Assembly (NCBI GenBank): GCA_006384855.1
Contig: VCJN01003029.1
Coordinates: 124,001 to 188,000, forward strand
DNA from: Tetraselmis striata
Taxonomy: Eukaryota > Chlorophyta > Chlorodendrophyceae > Chlorodendrales > Chlorodendraceae
DNA length: 64,000 nucleotides
Direction of reading: 5' to 3'
In this document: in pieces, positions 33,428 to 43,421 of the stretch
How the letters are laid out: the number at the start of each line of letters is the position of its first letter
How positions within the stretch are numbered: position 1 is the first letter of the stretch
Notes under the pieces: generated by a model
Seen by the model: only the letters and a program-made list of their open reading frames with translations
What the model was told of the DNA's origin: nothing
Databases searched by the model: none
Made by a program: the position numbers and the translations under genes

Positions 33428-34126
33428 CTAGATGGCGTTGCGCCTCCTTTCCCGCTCCAGTTGTTGCAGCTTGCTCTTGCCATTAGTTGCATATCCTTTG
33501 CAGTGATGCATCTCTTTGTTGTCCACGCATGTCTGGCACATAGGCAGCAAATTCCTCAGGATGAGTGATAGTTGTTTGTCAATGAAGGCGCCATCTTTGT
33601 CTTGGGATGTGCCAACGCAACTGACACATAGCATATGATCTAGGTCGATCTCTGCGTCGTCACCATAGGTCATGTGCTGCTTGTTTGCGCTGATGTAGAA
33701 CCCTGACTCCACAGCTTGGTCACAAGTGAGTGTGTCGTCGCACAGAAATGCAAAGTGCGTGGGGTAGTCTAGATCAAGGGGTTGCATGCCACAAACATAT
33801 GTGGTTGATGCCATGGCATCCTGCAGGGCCTGATTGGCCAACACCCTGCAAGTAGCATGACATATATTCAATACACCGGTGTAATATCCAGAATGTACAT
33901 ACATTCACCAAATGTGTCAAGCGAGATGTGTACAACACACCAACCTGCTGGCAGCTAGCTCTGCTTGGGTATATGGTTCGGCTGGCTTCATGTTGATTGG
34001 CGCCTTGGTGGAGTAGACGCATCTCGGCTTCCTGCAGTCTGTCTCGTTGCAAAGCACCTGCCCCCTGATGTTTGCTGAAGTTTTTCCGGTTGGGGATGAA
34101 ATGAATATTGGATAGTAGCATTTCAC
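33428..34126 (-). CDS. Cys-rich zinc-binding protein, transposon-associated type
   Basis: Two exons, 33945-34126 and 33428-33845, joined by a 99-bp GT-AG intron with consistent phase, giving 199 residues. Cys groups: VLCNETDCRKPRCVYS near residue 30; YVCG and later LTCDQAVESGFYIS in the middle; MLCVSCVG; and LLPMCQTCVDNKEMHHC near the end, followed by a basic tail (RERRRNAI). This arrangement (C..PRCVYS ... YxCG ... LxC...xEsxYY ... CxxC ... LPxCxxC) recurs in transposon-encoded proteins of algae and animals, as far as I recall. No catalytic domain is seen, and upstream exons may be missing. Copy looks intact. Confidence 0.55.
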
Positions 34127-34179
34127 TCGCTACATGCGCTGCCCAGTCGTCGAAACGGGGTCCGCCTAACCGTGTTTAA

Positions 34180-34730
34180 CGACTACCAGGCGCGAGTAGT
34201 CGCCTGTATATATCGCGCCTATCGTTAGGCGTCACAGTACTTTAAACTTGGCGGTAAGGATGAGTACGGCAGCGGAGCCCTGCATCAAAGTACTATAGCG
34301 AGTAGCGGGTACTCGGTAGTCACGAGTGCACAAAGTACGACACGAGTACACGAGTCACTGTACTTTACGGGAATCGCCGCCCTTCATATCTGCTATAGGC
34401 GCGCGCCTCCTCACGAGTACGCGCGGAAGATACCCGCGTGATGACGAGTGATGATGACGAGCAGGCGGGGCAGTATGGTACTGATCGATACACAACAAAG
34501 GCTGCAAAAATGCATTACACGGTAGTCACGGTTGGTTTTGTGATTTAATAAAGGTGAGGTGCCAGGCTGGATCAGCGGCCAATGAGCGTCGAGCTTCGGG
34601 ATGCGGTTAAGCGGACATAGGCGCGCCTACTCCTAGCTGTCAAATTTAACGTCAAGGCACCGGACATTTTCGGATTTATGGCGGAGGGGTCGGCAACTGC
34701 ATAAAGTATTAGGGAAATACTAGAAATTTA
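34180..34730. other. no gene seen
   Basis: GTAC- and ACGAGTAC-rich sequence. The stretch 34545-34735 resembles 55855-56060 (shared CCAGGCTGGAT, CCAATGAG and TTAATTACA words), so it is an old dispersed repeat. Confidence 0.5.
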
Positions 34731-34731
34731 A

Positions 34732-35210
34732 TTACAATGGGTCTTCTACCGCCCCCGGCCCGTGCCCGACCCCCCCGGGCCTGCGGCCGGCTTGCTCCGC
34801 TGCCGCCGGCCTCTTCCTGGCGCCGGCATGTGGTGTTATGCCCGCTGTCGGCTCGGGTGCTGACTGCCCCTTGTTGCCCGCAGATACTTCTGCGGGCATG
34901 CTATTCATGGCAGCTGCTGCCATCTGCTGCGCCCCGCGGCTAAGGAGCTTGTTTGACGGGGCTAGCATGATGCCGCCGCGCGCTCCCGTTGCGCTTGCTT
35001 CCTCTGGCGTCCAGCTTGCATCCTCGCAGTAGCGTCCCGAAGCGCCGGGGATCTAGCCGCACGGGGAACATGAGCTCGTCGAGCGAGCGGGGGAGGGGGG
35101 CTGCAGCCGGTAGACAGGTCTTGCACCGGAGCGCCGTTCTGGTCGATTCCGGACTGCGGTAGTGATGAAAAAAAAACACTAAGTCGCCGACACTCGGGCA
35201 GCGACAACAT
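34732..35210 (-). pseudogene. decayed ORFs, minus strand
   Basis: Minus frames read MAAAAMNSMPAEVSAGNKGQ and, upstream, TARMQAGRQRKQAQRERAAA. Composition is coding-like but frames are broken. It lies downstream of the next ORF in transcript direction and might belong to the same old gene. No family recognised. Confidence 0.25.
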
Positions 35211-35329
35211 CAGCAGCTACACGATGAGCAGGTAAACCGGCCGGCAAGCGCACCTTTGCACTGGGGATGCAAAGAACCCTTGCTGCATGCGTCGGCTTCA
35301 TCGATTTAAGCAAGGCAGCTTGCTCCTCC

Positions 35330-35665
35330 TCCACGGTCAATTAGGGTAGGCAGACGGGCCGTTCAGCTTGACCAGTCAAAAACGCTCGACGTGTCATCGG
35401 CGCTTACAACCGTGAGGTAGTAGCGCAGGGGCGGGCCGCGCGGGACAGGCGGGGGCTCGCGTGCTCCTCTCGGCAGCATGATATCTTCCCACGACGCGTC
35501 ATCCGTCCCGGCAGCGGCATGGAAGGTGCTGACGGAGGCCATGGTGGCACGGGGGGCGAGCATGGCTATCTGCACTTCATGCGAAGCGGTCAGCATAAAT
35601 AGGCGAAGCAGCGAGCGAGGAAGTGCCGAAGAGTGAAAGTGCGCGCGCGGCTGGTGGCTAATCAC
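35330..35665 (-). pseudogene. divergent third copy of the MASxSTFHxAAG protein
   Basis: Minus frame with MASVSTFHAAAGTDDASWED and LRYYLTVVSADDTSS, homologous to the start of the genes at 38655-38990 and 49608-49934. It goes out of frame after SVFD. Confidence 0.6.
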
Positions 35666-35825
35666 GTACTTTATATCATTGAATCAGTCTCGAGTAGTAA
35701 TGGTACCTCGGTACCCGGGGCGTCACCATAATATTATCAATGACACTACGATGCATCTGTTGTTGTATGTAATCATTGATATGCAGTTTTATCGGGCGGG
35801 TTCTGAGTTTGTTGGCAACTCGAGT

Positions 35826-36020
35826 CTCGAGACGAGCATGCACGATGCCTCATCATGTGCGCGGCGGCGTAGATTCGTCTGTCACCCCATTGCCGCAATT
35901 GCACAAAGCGGCAATGGATCACGACCCTCGCACACTCGTGCACGGGTGGCCCGGATTTCATCCGGGCGCGCATCACTCATCCGTCCCGCCTCGCCCGGGT
36001 TGCAGGCCACTTTTTAAAAC
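35826..36020 (+). pseudogene. short 3' fragment of the nuclease-type retroelement
   Basis: Reads ASSCARRRRFVCHPIAAIAQ and THTRARVARISSGRASLIRP, matching the end of the ORF at 25198-26464, and is followed by a decayed version of the same tail. Strong 5' truncation. Confidence 0.6.
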
Positions 36021-36059
36021 AATACGCAGCTTGTGTTGATATCCTAGTAGTACCGCTTT

Positions 36060-37050
36060 TATCGGTGCCGGGTCGTTTCACATTAATCTTACTGCTGAAC
36101 AGATTACATGCATATCAACATACATACCACAAATGACATGAAATTCACAAAAGTACATATGTGTATAACGGCAAAGACAAATGCAAACTTTTGTGTCAAC
36201 ATCGGTTGACAATATCTGCTCGCGACGATACTGCAGTACACCGCGGCATCCATGCGTAACATTGACCCATGTTGTCAGTATCAGAAAAATATGTTGTGAA
36301 TGTCGGAGTGAAGCAGGCATGTGCAAGCATAATGCAGATTGGCCATTGTTCGTAAGATAGTATTGCTTAACATTGCATTTGGAAACCCCAGACCTAACCG
36401 ACGCCTTTATGTATCATGCGCCTGCCATACTACGCAATTGCTCCCGCAACATATGGATATGCTCAATTCACACACGCCACGGTTGCTGCGTATATGCTAC
36501 TACTGCATGGCATCAACACCGCCATCATCCTCATCGAGGGCGGCGATGTCGTAGGCATGGGAGTGCTTCAAGTAGGAGCACCACCCGTGCCGGGCTGCAC
36601 TATCAGCATCAGCGCAAAGTGCAGGAAAGCAACAACAACATGTAAGATGCTTCAGGAATAATATATAACACAGGTGGCCCATCACCTGATCATCTGCCTC
36701 GGCACAGCGTCACCAGCGGCCCTTTGCCGCCGCCCCCTGCCGGCAATGCTGGTTGCCTCTGTCCATGTATATGTGACAAGTCTGCCATGCACAATCCTGG
36801 GCGGGAAGACAAAGTCCTACTGGAAGACAGTGTTGATCGGGCCCTCCCACAGTCCAGTGCTCATAGGCGTTGATAGCACGCATCTCCAACTGCAAACACA
36901 ACGGGAGGCGAAGTCCTCGCGCCGTTTTCGAGGTGGCGCTCAGCGACAACGAAATAAGTTACCTTGACATACAAGCTACGGGCAGCTACGGAGGTATTCT
37001 TCGCAGCCTTCATGGACATCGCGGCAACAAAGGACATCACTCCGTGCATG
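36060..37050. other. possible minus-strand exons, function unknown
   Basis: Minus frames such as KLPSCNFMHGVMSFVAAMSM (up to 37082, with a GT donor after SLYVK) and CADADSAARHGWCSYLKHSH (about 36510-36630) look coding and have plausible splice sites, but I cannot assemble a protein. The rest is AT-rich. Treated as unresolved. Confidence 0.25.
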
Positions 37051-37057
37051 AAGTTGC

Positions 37058-37280
37058 ATGACGGCAATTTCACTGCGATCACGACTGCAGGATGCTTTCG
37101 GCTCAGACCAACTAGGACAGCGGACGCTCGACCTGCTCTCCAGCTCCCTCACCGCTCAAACACTCAAGAGCTACGCCGGCAAACTGTCTCAGTTCGCGGA
37201 GTTCTGCCACGACTCCGAGAACATCAGCCCACTGGAGGCGACCACTGCTATTGTCGTCCGAGAACTGCATGGCAACCTTG
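37058..37280 (+). pseudogene. tyrosine-recombinase N-terminal (core-binding) fragment
   Basis: LLSSSLTAQTLKSYAGKLSQ and FAEFCHDSENISPLEATTAI match the SAM-like core-binding pattern of tyrosine recombinases in DIRS/Crypton-type elements. The catalytic R...HxxR...Y part is absent; the frame runs into unrelated sequence after IVVR. Fragment only. Confidence 0.5.
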
Positions 37281-37289
37281 ACGCACTGA

Positions 37290-37556
37290 GTGCTCAGTGC
37301 ATGGAGCACTGCAAACATGGAGATCAAGGAGGGCTTCCGCAACGGCAGCAACCAACAGCCCCAGCACATGCTCAAGTCCGGCAAGGTGATGCTCTCCAGG
37401 ACTGGCCAAGTCACGACGCGCAGCACCTTGATCGCGCACCACCGTGACATGCATGGACCAGCCCATCGTGCACAGCCCCACCTGCCCAAGGCAAAGGCGT
37501 GTGCCGTGAAGGCAGAGATGGCAGAGAAAGCGGCGACGAAGCGAAGAAAGATGTGA
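37290..37556 (+). CDS. short Lys-rich ORF, unknown
   Basis: 88 residues. The C-terminus KAKACAVKAEMAEKAATKRR is basic and helical. It could be the terminal exon of a transposon gene. No family recognised; overlapping minus frames are open too. Confidence 0.2.
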   Translation: MLSAWSTANMEIKEGFRNGSNQQPQHMLKSGKVMLSRTGQVTTRSTLIAHHRDMHGPAHRAQPHLPKAKACAVKAEMAEKAATKRRKM

Positions 37557-37899
37557 ATGCATTAATTACATCTAGTGAGCGTGTCCCTTCCCCTTCTCGC
37601 CCCTACTGGATTTGGCATAGACAACCATGTCACATGAGCGGCAGGTGCTCGGCTCACCGCTGCCCTCAGCCCCCCTCACCGATGTTGAACGCCTCGCCTC
37701 CCGCCTCCATCGTTGCTTCGCGCCCCGCCCTCCTCTGCATGAAGTACTTCTTTTCATATGGACCGCACTTTACCGCATCCCAGCTGTCAATGCTGTCGTA
37801 GCTTTCAGGACTGCGCCGATGTGCGGGGCGCTAAATAGTCGCCTTCGCTGGTGTTGTCTGAGATACCCGCTCACTGCTCTCGCTCCATGCGCTCCTGCC

Positions 37900-38970
37900 A
37901 CTCCGTAGCGCGCAGCTTCCGAGCGCGCTCACCCAGCTCACGCGCACGCTCTAAGCACACAGTTCGGTGCGCCTACTGTTCCAGCTTGTCTGCCTCGCTC
38001 TTGCCTGGCAGCGCCTCCCACCGAAATACATAGCCACCCGTCTCTATGGGAAGCGGTGTCGGGATTGGTGCGCTGAATCCCAGCCCATCACATCGCGCAG
38101 AGCATCGCTATCGTCCATCGGGTGCATAAAATGCGCCTTGCACAGCGCATGCAGCTCGCGCATTGCGTATACTTTGGGATCATCGAAGGCAGTGAGGAAC
38201 GGCCATGCCTTTGGATCACTTGGGCCCACTGAGTAGCCAGTTGGCAGCTCCATGTGGTGGCCGTGGCCGTTCATGCGGTTGTACATCGCCTCGGTCACCG
38301 CCGAGACCAACGCCTCCTCGCCTACCACTGGTAGGCCGTCTACTGTGGTGGACTTGCCACACTTCCGGCAGAATTCGGAGGCGGCGGGCCAGTGGCCGAA
38401 ACGGCCAGAACGCACCGAGCGCAGTTCTCGCGTCGCGCCATATCGTTGGGGCGGTGCGTCGGAGCGAAGGGTTTTCAGCCTCCAACCCGCTGTAGCATCA
38501 ACGGACGATGAGGAACTCAAAATCCGCCACGGCAACGACCTCAGCTTCCCCTCCCTCTAGCGATATCGGGTGCGTGTCGGGTGGGATCGGTGCGTTCTGG
38601 CCACGCGGCCACGCGAAACCCGGCTTCCTCTAGGTGTGACAAATCGCAGCTGCACTACACGTACGCCGCGTCGAAGCCCATATCTGTCTCGTCTTGCGCC
38701 TCCGCTAGGGAAGTGAATACGTACAACCCTTGCGCAGCCTGGTTGGCGGTGCTGCTTGCCTCGCGAAGGCGGGCGGTGGTCAAGGGGCCGGTCAGCTTGA
38801 CCCCGTCAGAAACATTCGACGAGCGGTCGGCGCTGACGGTCGTGAGGTAGTAGCGCAGGGGCGGCCGCGCGGGGCGGGCGGGGGCTCGGGCGACCCACTC
38901 TGCGGCATGAAGCCTTTCCACGAGGCGTCATCCGGGCCGGCAGCGTTATGGAAGGTGCTGGCGGAGGCCA
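37900..38970 (-). pseudogene. unknown transposon gene, copy 1 (MASASTFH family)
   Basis: Transcribed inward from the right terminus. The start frame (about 38970 down to 38655) reads a variant of MASASTFHNAAG, then LRYYLTTVSADRSSNVSDG and a helical part LREASSTANQAAQG. After a gap a second segment (38535-38044) has SEFCRKCGKSTTVDGLPVVG with a C-x2-C, YNRMNGHGHHMELPTGYS and RELHALCKAHFMHPMDDSDA. The last part (about 37990-37900) is a charged helix, ERARELGERARKLRATEWQE. No known domain recognised. Stops between segments imply introns or decay. Confidence 0.4.
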
Positions 38971-39104
38971 TGGTGGCAGGGGGGCAAGCATGGCGATTTG
39001 CTGTTCATGCGAGGCGGTCATTATGCGATGCGAGTGCGCGGCTGTCCGCGCTTGGTTCAGCGGTGAGCGGCGGTGACCGTCAGGCGACCCCGTACTTCAT
39101 GAGC

Positions 39105-39233
39105 GTGCAGGGATGTGCATCGATGTATGTGCATGGATGTGCAACGGATGTCCAGCGGATGTGCAAGGATGTGCAGCGATGTGCACAGCGATGTGCAGCG
39201 GATGTGCATGGATGTGCATGGATGTGCAGGGAG
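39105..39233. repeat. GATGTGCA subterminal repeats
   Basis: About 14 imperfect copies of GGATGTGCA/CGATGTGCA. Related clusters lie at 50058-50187 and, inverted, near 4050-4090. Confidence 0.85.
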
Positions 39234-39574
39234 TACGTGCAGCCGGTACTCGCGCCGCGTCAGCTTCTGGCCGACTAGCTAGCGCCGAGCGCCCTCGCGT
39301 GCCCGTGTAGCGAGTACTCGAGGGGCGAAAAGTGCGCAAGGGACTCATATCACGTACCGTTAGCGTACGGGTACTGCCATGGCAGTCATGGCTCGGCGCG
39401 GGTACTCGCGACCACCGCCGGATAGGCGGAGATAAGCTGACTGTAAGCGGATATAGGCGAGGGTTAGGCGCGGGTGATACGGAATGTAGTAATCGTACAG
39501 TAAAATTGAGTACGGATACAGTACAAGTACCGTGTTAAGCGCGGTTAGGCGAACCCCGTTTCGACGAGTGCCTG

Positions 39575-39860
39575 CTGAACACGGCTGGCAGGAGCGCTTT
39601 GTCCTATTCGACCAGTGGTGGGAGTGGCTGCCGGCTGACCTCCAGGGGCACAAGTAGAAGCACTACCAGCAGGCGGTGGTGCCCTCCGAGGTGCGTGCCC
39701 GCCTGGTGTTAGTGCGGGCAGCCTTGCTGGGCTGGTGCTCCTCGGTGAAGGGCTGCGACAGGGACTCCATGAGGTACCTTGGCGGTATGCCTAGTATATA
39801 CAGACATGGTATCAGAGGCTGGCGACGTGAGGTAGGCGTGATTGTAAGAGACTGTTAGGT
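39575..39860 (+). other. coding-like fragment with PBS-like sequence
   Basis: Reads WQERFVLFDQWWEWLPADLQ, stop, then VPSEVRARLVLVRAALLGWC. A TGGTATCAGAGGCT sequence at 39807-39820, preceded by CA, matches the initiator-tRNA primer-binding site of many plant LTR retrotransposons, but no LTR pair is apparent. Confidence 0.3.
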
Positions 39861-39869
39861 ATTTGCGCA

Positions 39870-40430
39870 CGGGCTGACAGCAGCATGCCGGCCTAGCCGC
39901 GCCGGAGGCGGTGCCGGCGGCGGCGGTGCTGGTGAGGGTTGTGCGGTGCGTACCCGTACGGTACGGCGGTTAATAGGTGGAGCCGGTAAGCAAAGCGGAA
40001 AGTACAAGCATCAAAACTTTGGGCCCGACAGGGCCAGCTACCAAATCCCCCCCCCCCCCCCCTCCTGCTTTGAGCGAGATATGGCACCTAAAACGCACTA
40101 ACAATTCCTACTGGCCTAATCCTAAATTCACAACGAATGTGAGATTTCACAAGGAACGGATGGTTTGCCGAAGAATGCCAGGTCTGGTTACAGGTTGTGA
40201 AAATCAGGAATTTGCAGGCATACAAATCCACAGCCATGGGGGGTTTGGCGGGCTGTGATGCGCTCGATGGAGCGTGCCACAGCAAAGGAGAGTGACCGGT
40301 CGGTCCACCGTGAAGGCAGGTAGTGGCCCTGACCGGCCCCCGCAATCGTGCGCGCGCACACGCGCGCTACGGGCGCCGTGCTAGGGCTTTCTCGTACAGG
40401 TAGAGAAACCCGATAAACTAGTTTAGAACA
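39870..40430. other. no gene seen
   Basis: Contains a poly-C tract (about 40047-40062). Short ORFs only. The words TTTCACAAGGAACG recur at about 40145 and 40430, a short direct repeat next to the DIRS-like fragment. Confidence 0.5.
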
Positions 40431-40432
40431 TT

Positions 40433-41860
40433 TCACAAGGAACGTCTGTTTTGCCGACTAAAAAATGCCGGGCGCAGCAGGCCACGGGCGGGGGTCACGG
40501 GCGGGAATGTTGAAGGCGACGACAGGCCAGCGGGGTGCACCCAAGGGAAGGCCGTCGCCAGTACGGCCAGGAATGAAGAGGTCGTGGCGCGGCTTCTAAG
40601 AGCGCAGGTCAGAGCACATCTCCGAGAGGAGCTGGTACCAAGCTTTGTCAGGCCAGTAGGGAACAATGACGATGGCTGGGGCACCGCTGGACTCCAGTTG
40701 GAGACAAGATCGCCGATGAGGTTCCATGGAGCGTTACACCTGTTACGTTCGTAACGCCACGCAGCGTCGGAGAGGCGCATGGCGTCGACGGTCTCGCACC
40801 GCGGATCACGCCAACGGGCGTTGTAGCGGGGTAGGAGGGCGTTTTCAGCCGTAGCGAAGCGGTCGATGGTGCAGGCGCCCCATTTAGCAGTGAGCGAGGC
40901 GAATCGACGAGGGTTGAACTGCCAGTCGTCGCAGTCAACCTCGCGACTAAGGCGGTCAGCCCAGATATTCGCCGCAGAACGGATGTAGCGCACGGAAAGG
41001 GTAATGCCGTGCGTGTCTATGAGGTATCATGTTTTGCGTAGCTCAGCCATGAGGCGCGGAGAGCGACAAGTGAGGTGGGTGAGGACGCCGACAACCGCTT
41101 GGTTATCCTCGTGCAAGCGGATGTGACGGTTACGGAGCATGGGGAGGAACGACTCAATAGCCAAGCGGGCGGCTTTGAGCTCTTTCAGAGTAATGTGCGT
41201 AGTGCGGTCATCGTCGTCAGTACCAAACCCCCCGAGCTTCATGGTGGTCGTTCTGAACGGCACCCCAACCGTACGACGAACTGTCAGCGTGTAGGTATCC
41301 GGTTTCGACAGGGCGGTTAATGGGGCGGCGTTGTGTTGGGTGGGCACGCCCACCCACCATTGCATATCGCGTTTGAGCAGGCGGGTGAGTTTGGCGCGGC
41401 CGGACCAAGAGTCGCGCGTCTTGAGCACATCATGCAACTCACGGAGGCAGAAACGGGCAGGGGAGATGGCCAAGTAGAGAAACTGGCATTTGCCCGCGAG
41501 AGCGACCAACTCGTGAGCTGACAGCCACCGACGATTGCGTTTTGCTCGTTGGATTAGGCGTTTGGCCGCGCGAGCAATGCCAGCGAGTTTCTCAGCAGGC
41601 GCACGAGGAGTAGGCGACCCCAATGTGTCAATTTCTAACCCCAGGTGCACGAGCTTCTGGGTGGGCTCCCACACGCCCTTGTTGGGGTTGCGCGGCAGAC
41701 CAAATCCCGAGAGGTGTCGTTCGATGTAGTCACGTTGCCAGATGGCCTCACCCTGAGTCCGAGCTAGAAACAGGAAATCGTCCATGTAGGGTAACATGCG
41801 TAGGCCAAATGGGCGCCGGGGATTCGGGGAATAGGTGTGCCGTCCGTGTAAGTACTACTC
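40433..41860 (-). pseudogene. DIRS-like RT - RNase H fragment
   Basis: The minus frame begins within RT at LPYMDDFLFLARTQGEA (YMDD catalytic box), then thumb-like PNKGVWEPTQKLVHLGLEID. RNase H follows: THITLKELKAARLAIESF with the Glu and IRLHEDNQAVVGVL with the Asp. A stop and frame change near 41027 lead to a second frame: ANIWADRLSREVDCDDWQFN, FASLTAKWGACTIDRFATAE and ERNRCNAPWNLIGDLV. That last set is a typical downstream region of DIRS-group elements. The 5' end (gag, start of RT) is lost at about 41860 and no tyrosine recombinase follows. Inactive. Confidence 0.75.
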
Positions 41861-42126
41861 GTGGCAGTACTTAATGATACAAGGCTCTACTCGTAGTATT
41901 TTGGCGAATTCAGTTGCAGCGCAGCAGCGTGTCAAGGTGACGAAGCCACCGTGGTGCTCGGAGTGCCGCTGGGGAGGCATCATCCCGCTGTTCCAATGGG
42001 TGGGTGGCACACAAGACCTTTTGAGGAGGTACATCAGGAATGCTCCCAGCGATTGTGCCAAGAATGACGATGGGACTACCTTCCATGATCATCTCATGAC
42101 AGATGCGGAGATGGTGTTGGCTCAAC

Positions 42127-42152
42127 AACTGGTAACCCCCCCCCCCCCCCCC
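42127..42152. repeat. poly-C tract in a hAT intron
   Basis: C-run just after the GTAAC donor at about 42133. Confidence 0.9.
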
Positions 42153-43357
42153 CATGTTGCCATGTTGCCTTGTTGCCCATCCAAGTGCTTATTGCATGCA
42201 ATTTTGCTAGTGGATCCTCCCTTAATAGCAGCTGACCGTCAAATGATTAACATTGTAGGGAATTACCTATGGCCCGGTGGCGCAAATGCTGACCATGATG
42301 AAGGCCACCAGCGTGCCTACCTTCAGCTGTGTGTTGCCTATGTTTGGATCCTTGCATGCTACCATGGATGAGGATGCCACTGCTGTGGCCCTCATCGACG
42401 GAGAGGTGCTATATCTAAAGGTAGGTGTGGTCTACCAGCTGGTTATTGACTGAGAAGCTACATCACCATATGCTTTCATATAAATTGGCTTAGCTTTCTT
42501 AAGTAAACGACAAAATGCATTTGTCTTACAGACAACGGACATGGAGATGGAGGTCTGGGAGTCCCGAAACACCTTCAAGGATTCCATTCAGAGGCGCATT
42601 CTAAGCAACAACCCCTCTTACACAGAGGACGCGTTGACAACAACAGCTTTGGACCCAAGGTATTACACTCATGCGTGTATAACTATTCTCGTGCGTGTAT
42701 AACTATTCCCTATTCCTTGCAAATTATTTTGCCCGGGGGCTAAGTTATTCAATGTATGTTTTGGACAGATGGAAGAACTTTGATTTTCCAGGGGCGGGCC
42801 GCCTCATGCGTGCAGATGCGTACAATTACCTTCGAGGCGCCTACAAGGATGACTGGGCCCCGCCGGCGCCCTCTATTGCTCCAGCTCCCGTAGCACTTGC
42901 CAGCAAGCGCACCGCATTCAATGCGGCCCCGGTCAAGAAGGCCAAGCTGTCAGGCATTGCTGGGATGCAGCTGCTGATGCGCACAGTGGACCAGGACAAC
43001 ATGCCTTTGTTCGGACTTGCCGCATCGGCTCCAGCTGCCAACGGGACTTCTGTGCCAGTGCCATCAACAACTCAGCACTCTTGGACCCCAGCAGAGGTAC
43101 TTGCCACGCAGATGAAGGAGGTGGAGTACCTCAAGCTCCTTCAGGTGCGCGCGTTATGATCACATCGCTTCCCGCGGTAACCCGTGCCGTAGTTCGGATT
43201 CCGAATACACCACGGACAATACAAAATGCATCAGGCACAGCCGCCGGCGGTGGTGCCATGCCATCATCCCTGCCACATGACCCCCCCACACAACGAGCTG
43301 GCCACCAGGTCGGTCGTCGGTCAGTCCAAGAGACTGGCAAGAGGTCCGTGGTGCGTC

Positions 43358-43402
43358 GGGGGGGGGGGGGGGGGGGGGTGGCGGGGGGGGGGGGGGGGGG
43401 GC
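43358..43402. repeat. paired poly-G tracts
   Basis: Two G-runs separated by GTGGC, inside the nested element. Confidence 0.9.
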
Positions 43403-43421
43403 ACTCGTATAGTTACACGGT

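Larger units (their letters stand above)
34144..39570. mobile_element. TIR-bounded element, 5.4 kb (CACT-type termini)
   Basis: The left end CAGTCGTCGAAACGGGGTCC at 34144 is mirrored by the right end, whose inverse reads CACTCGTCGAAACGGGGTTC at 39570. Both continue with CGCCTAACCG. Clusters of GATGTGCA words lie near the right end, as expected for subterminal repeats of CACTA-type elements. The interior contains gene fragments and debris of other elements, so it may be a composite. No clear target duplication. Confidence 0.5.
37823..39570 (-). repeat. 1.75-kb right-end repeat, copy 1
   Basis: Matches 48763-50526 along its whole length with few differences, both ending in CCGTTTCGACGAGTG. Left flanks differ (GT versus AA before GCGGGGCGCT), and right flanks differ, so these are two insertions or duplications of the same DNA. 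Contains a minus-strand gene starting near 38970 and GATGTGCA subterminal repeats at 39105-39233. Confidence 0.9.

Noticed and set aside
39105..39233. GATGTGCA repeats as telomere-like or CRISPR-like sequence
   Set aside because: Unit is not a known telomere repeat and the cluster recurs at transposon ends, so subterminal repeats explain it better.
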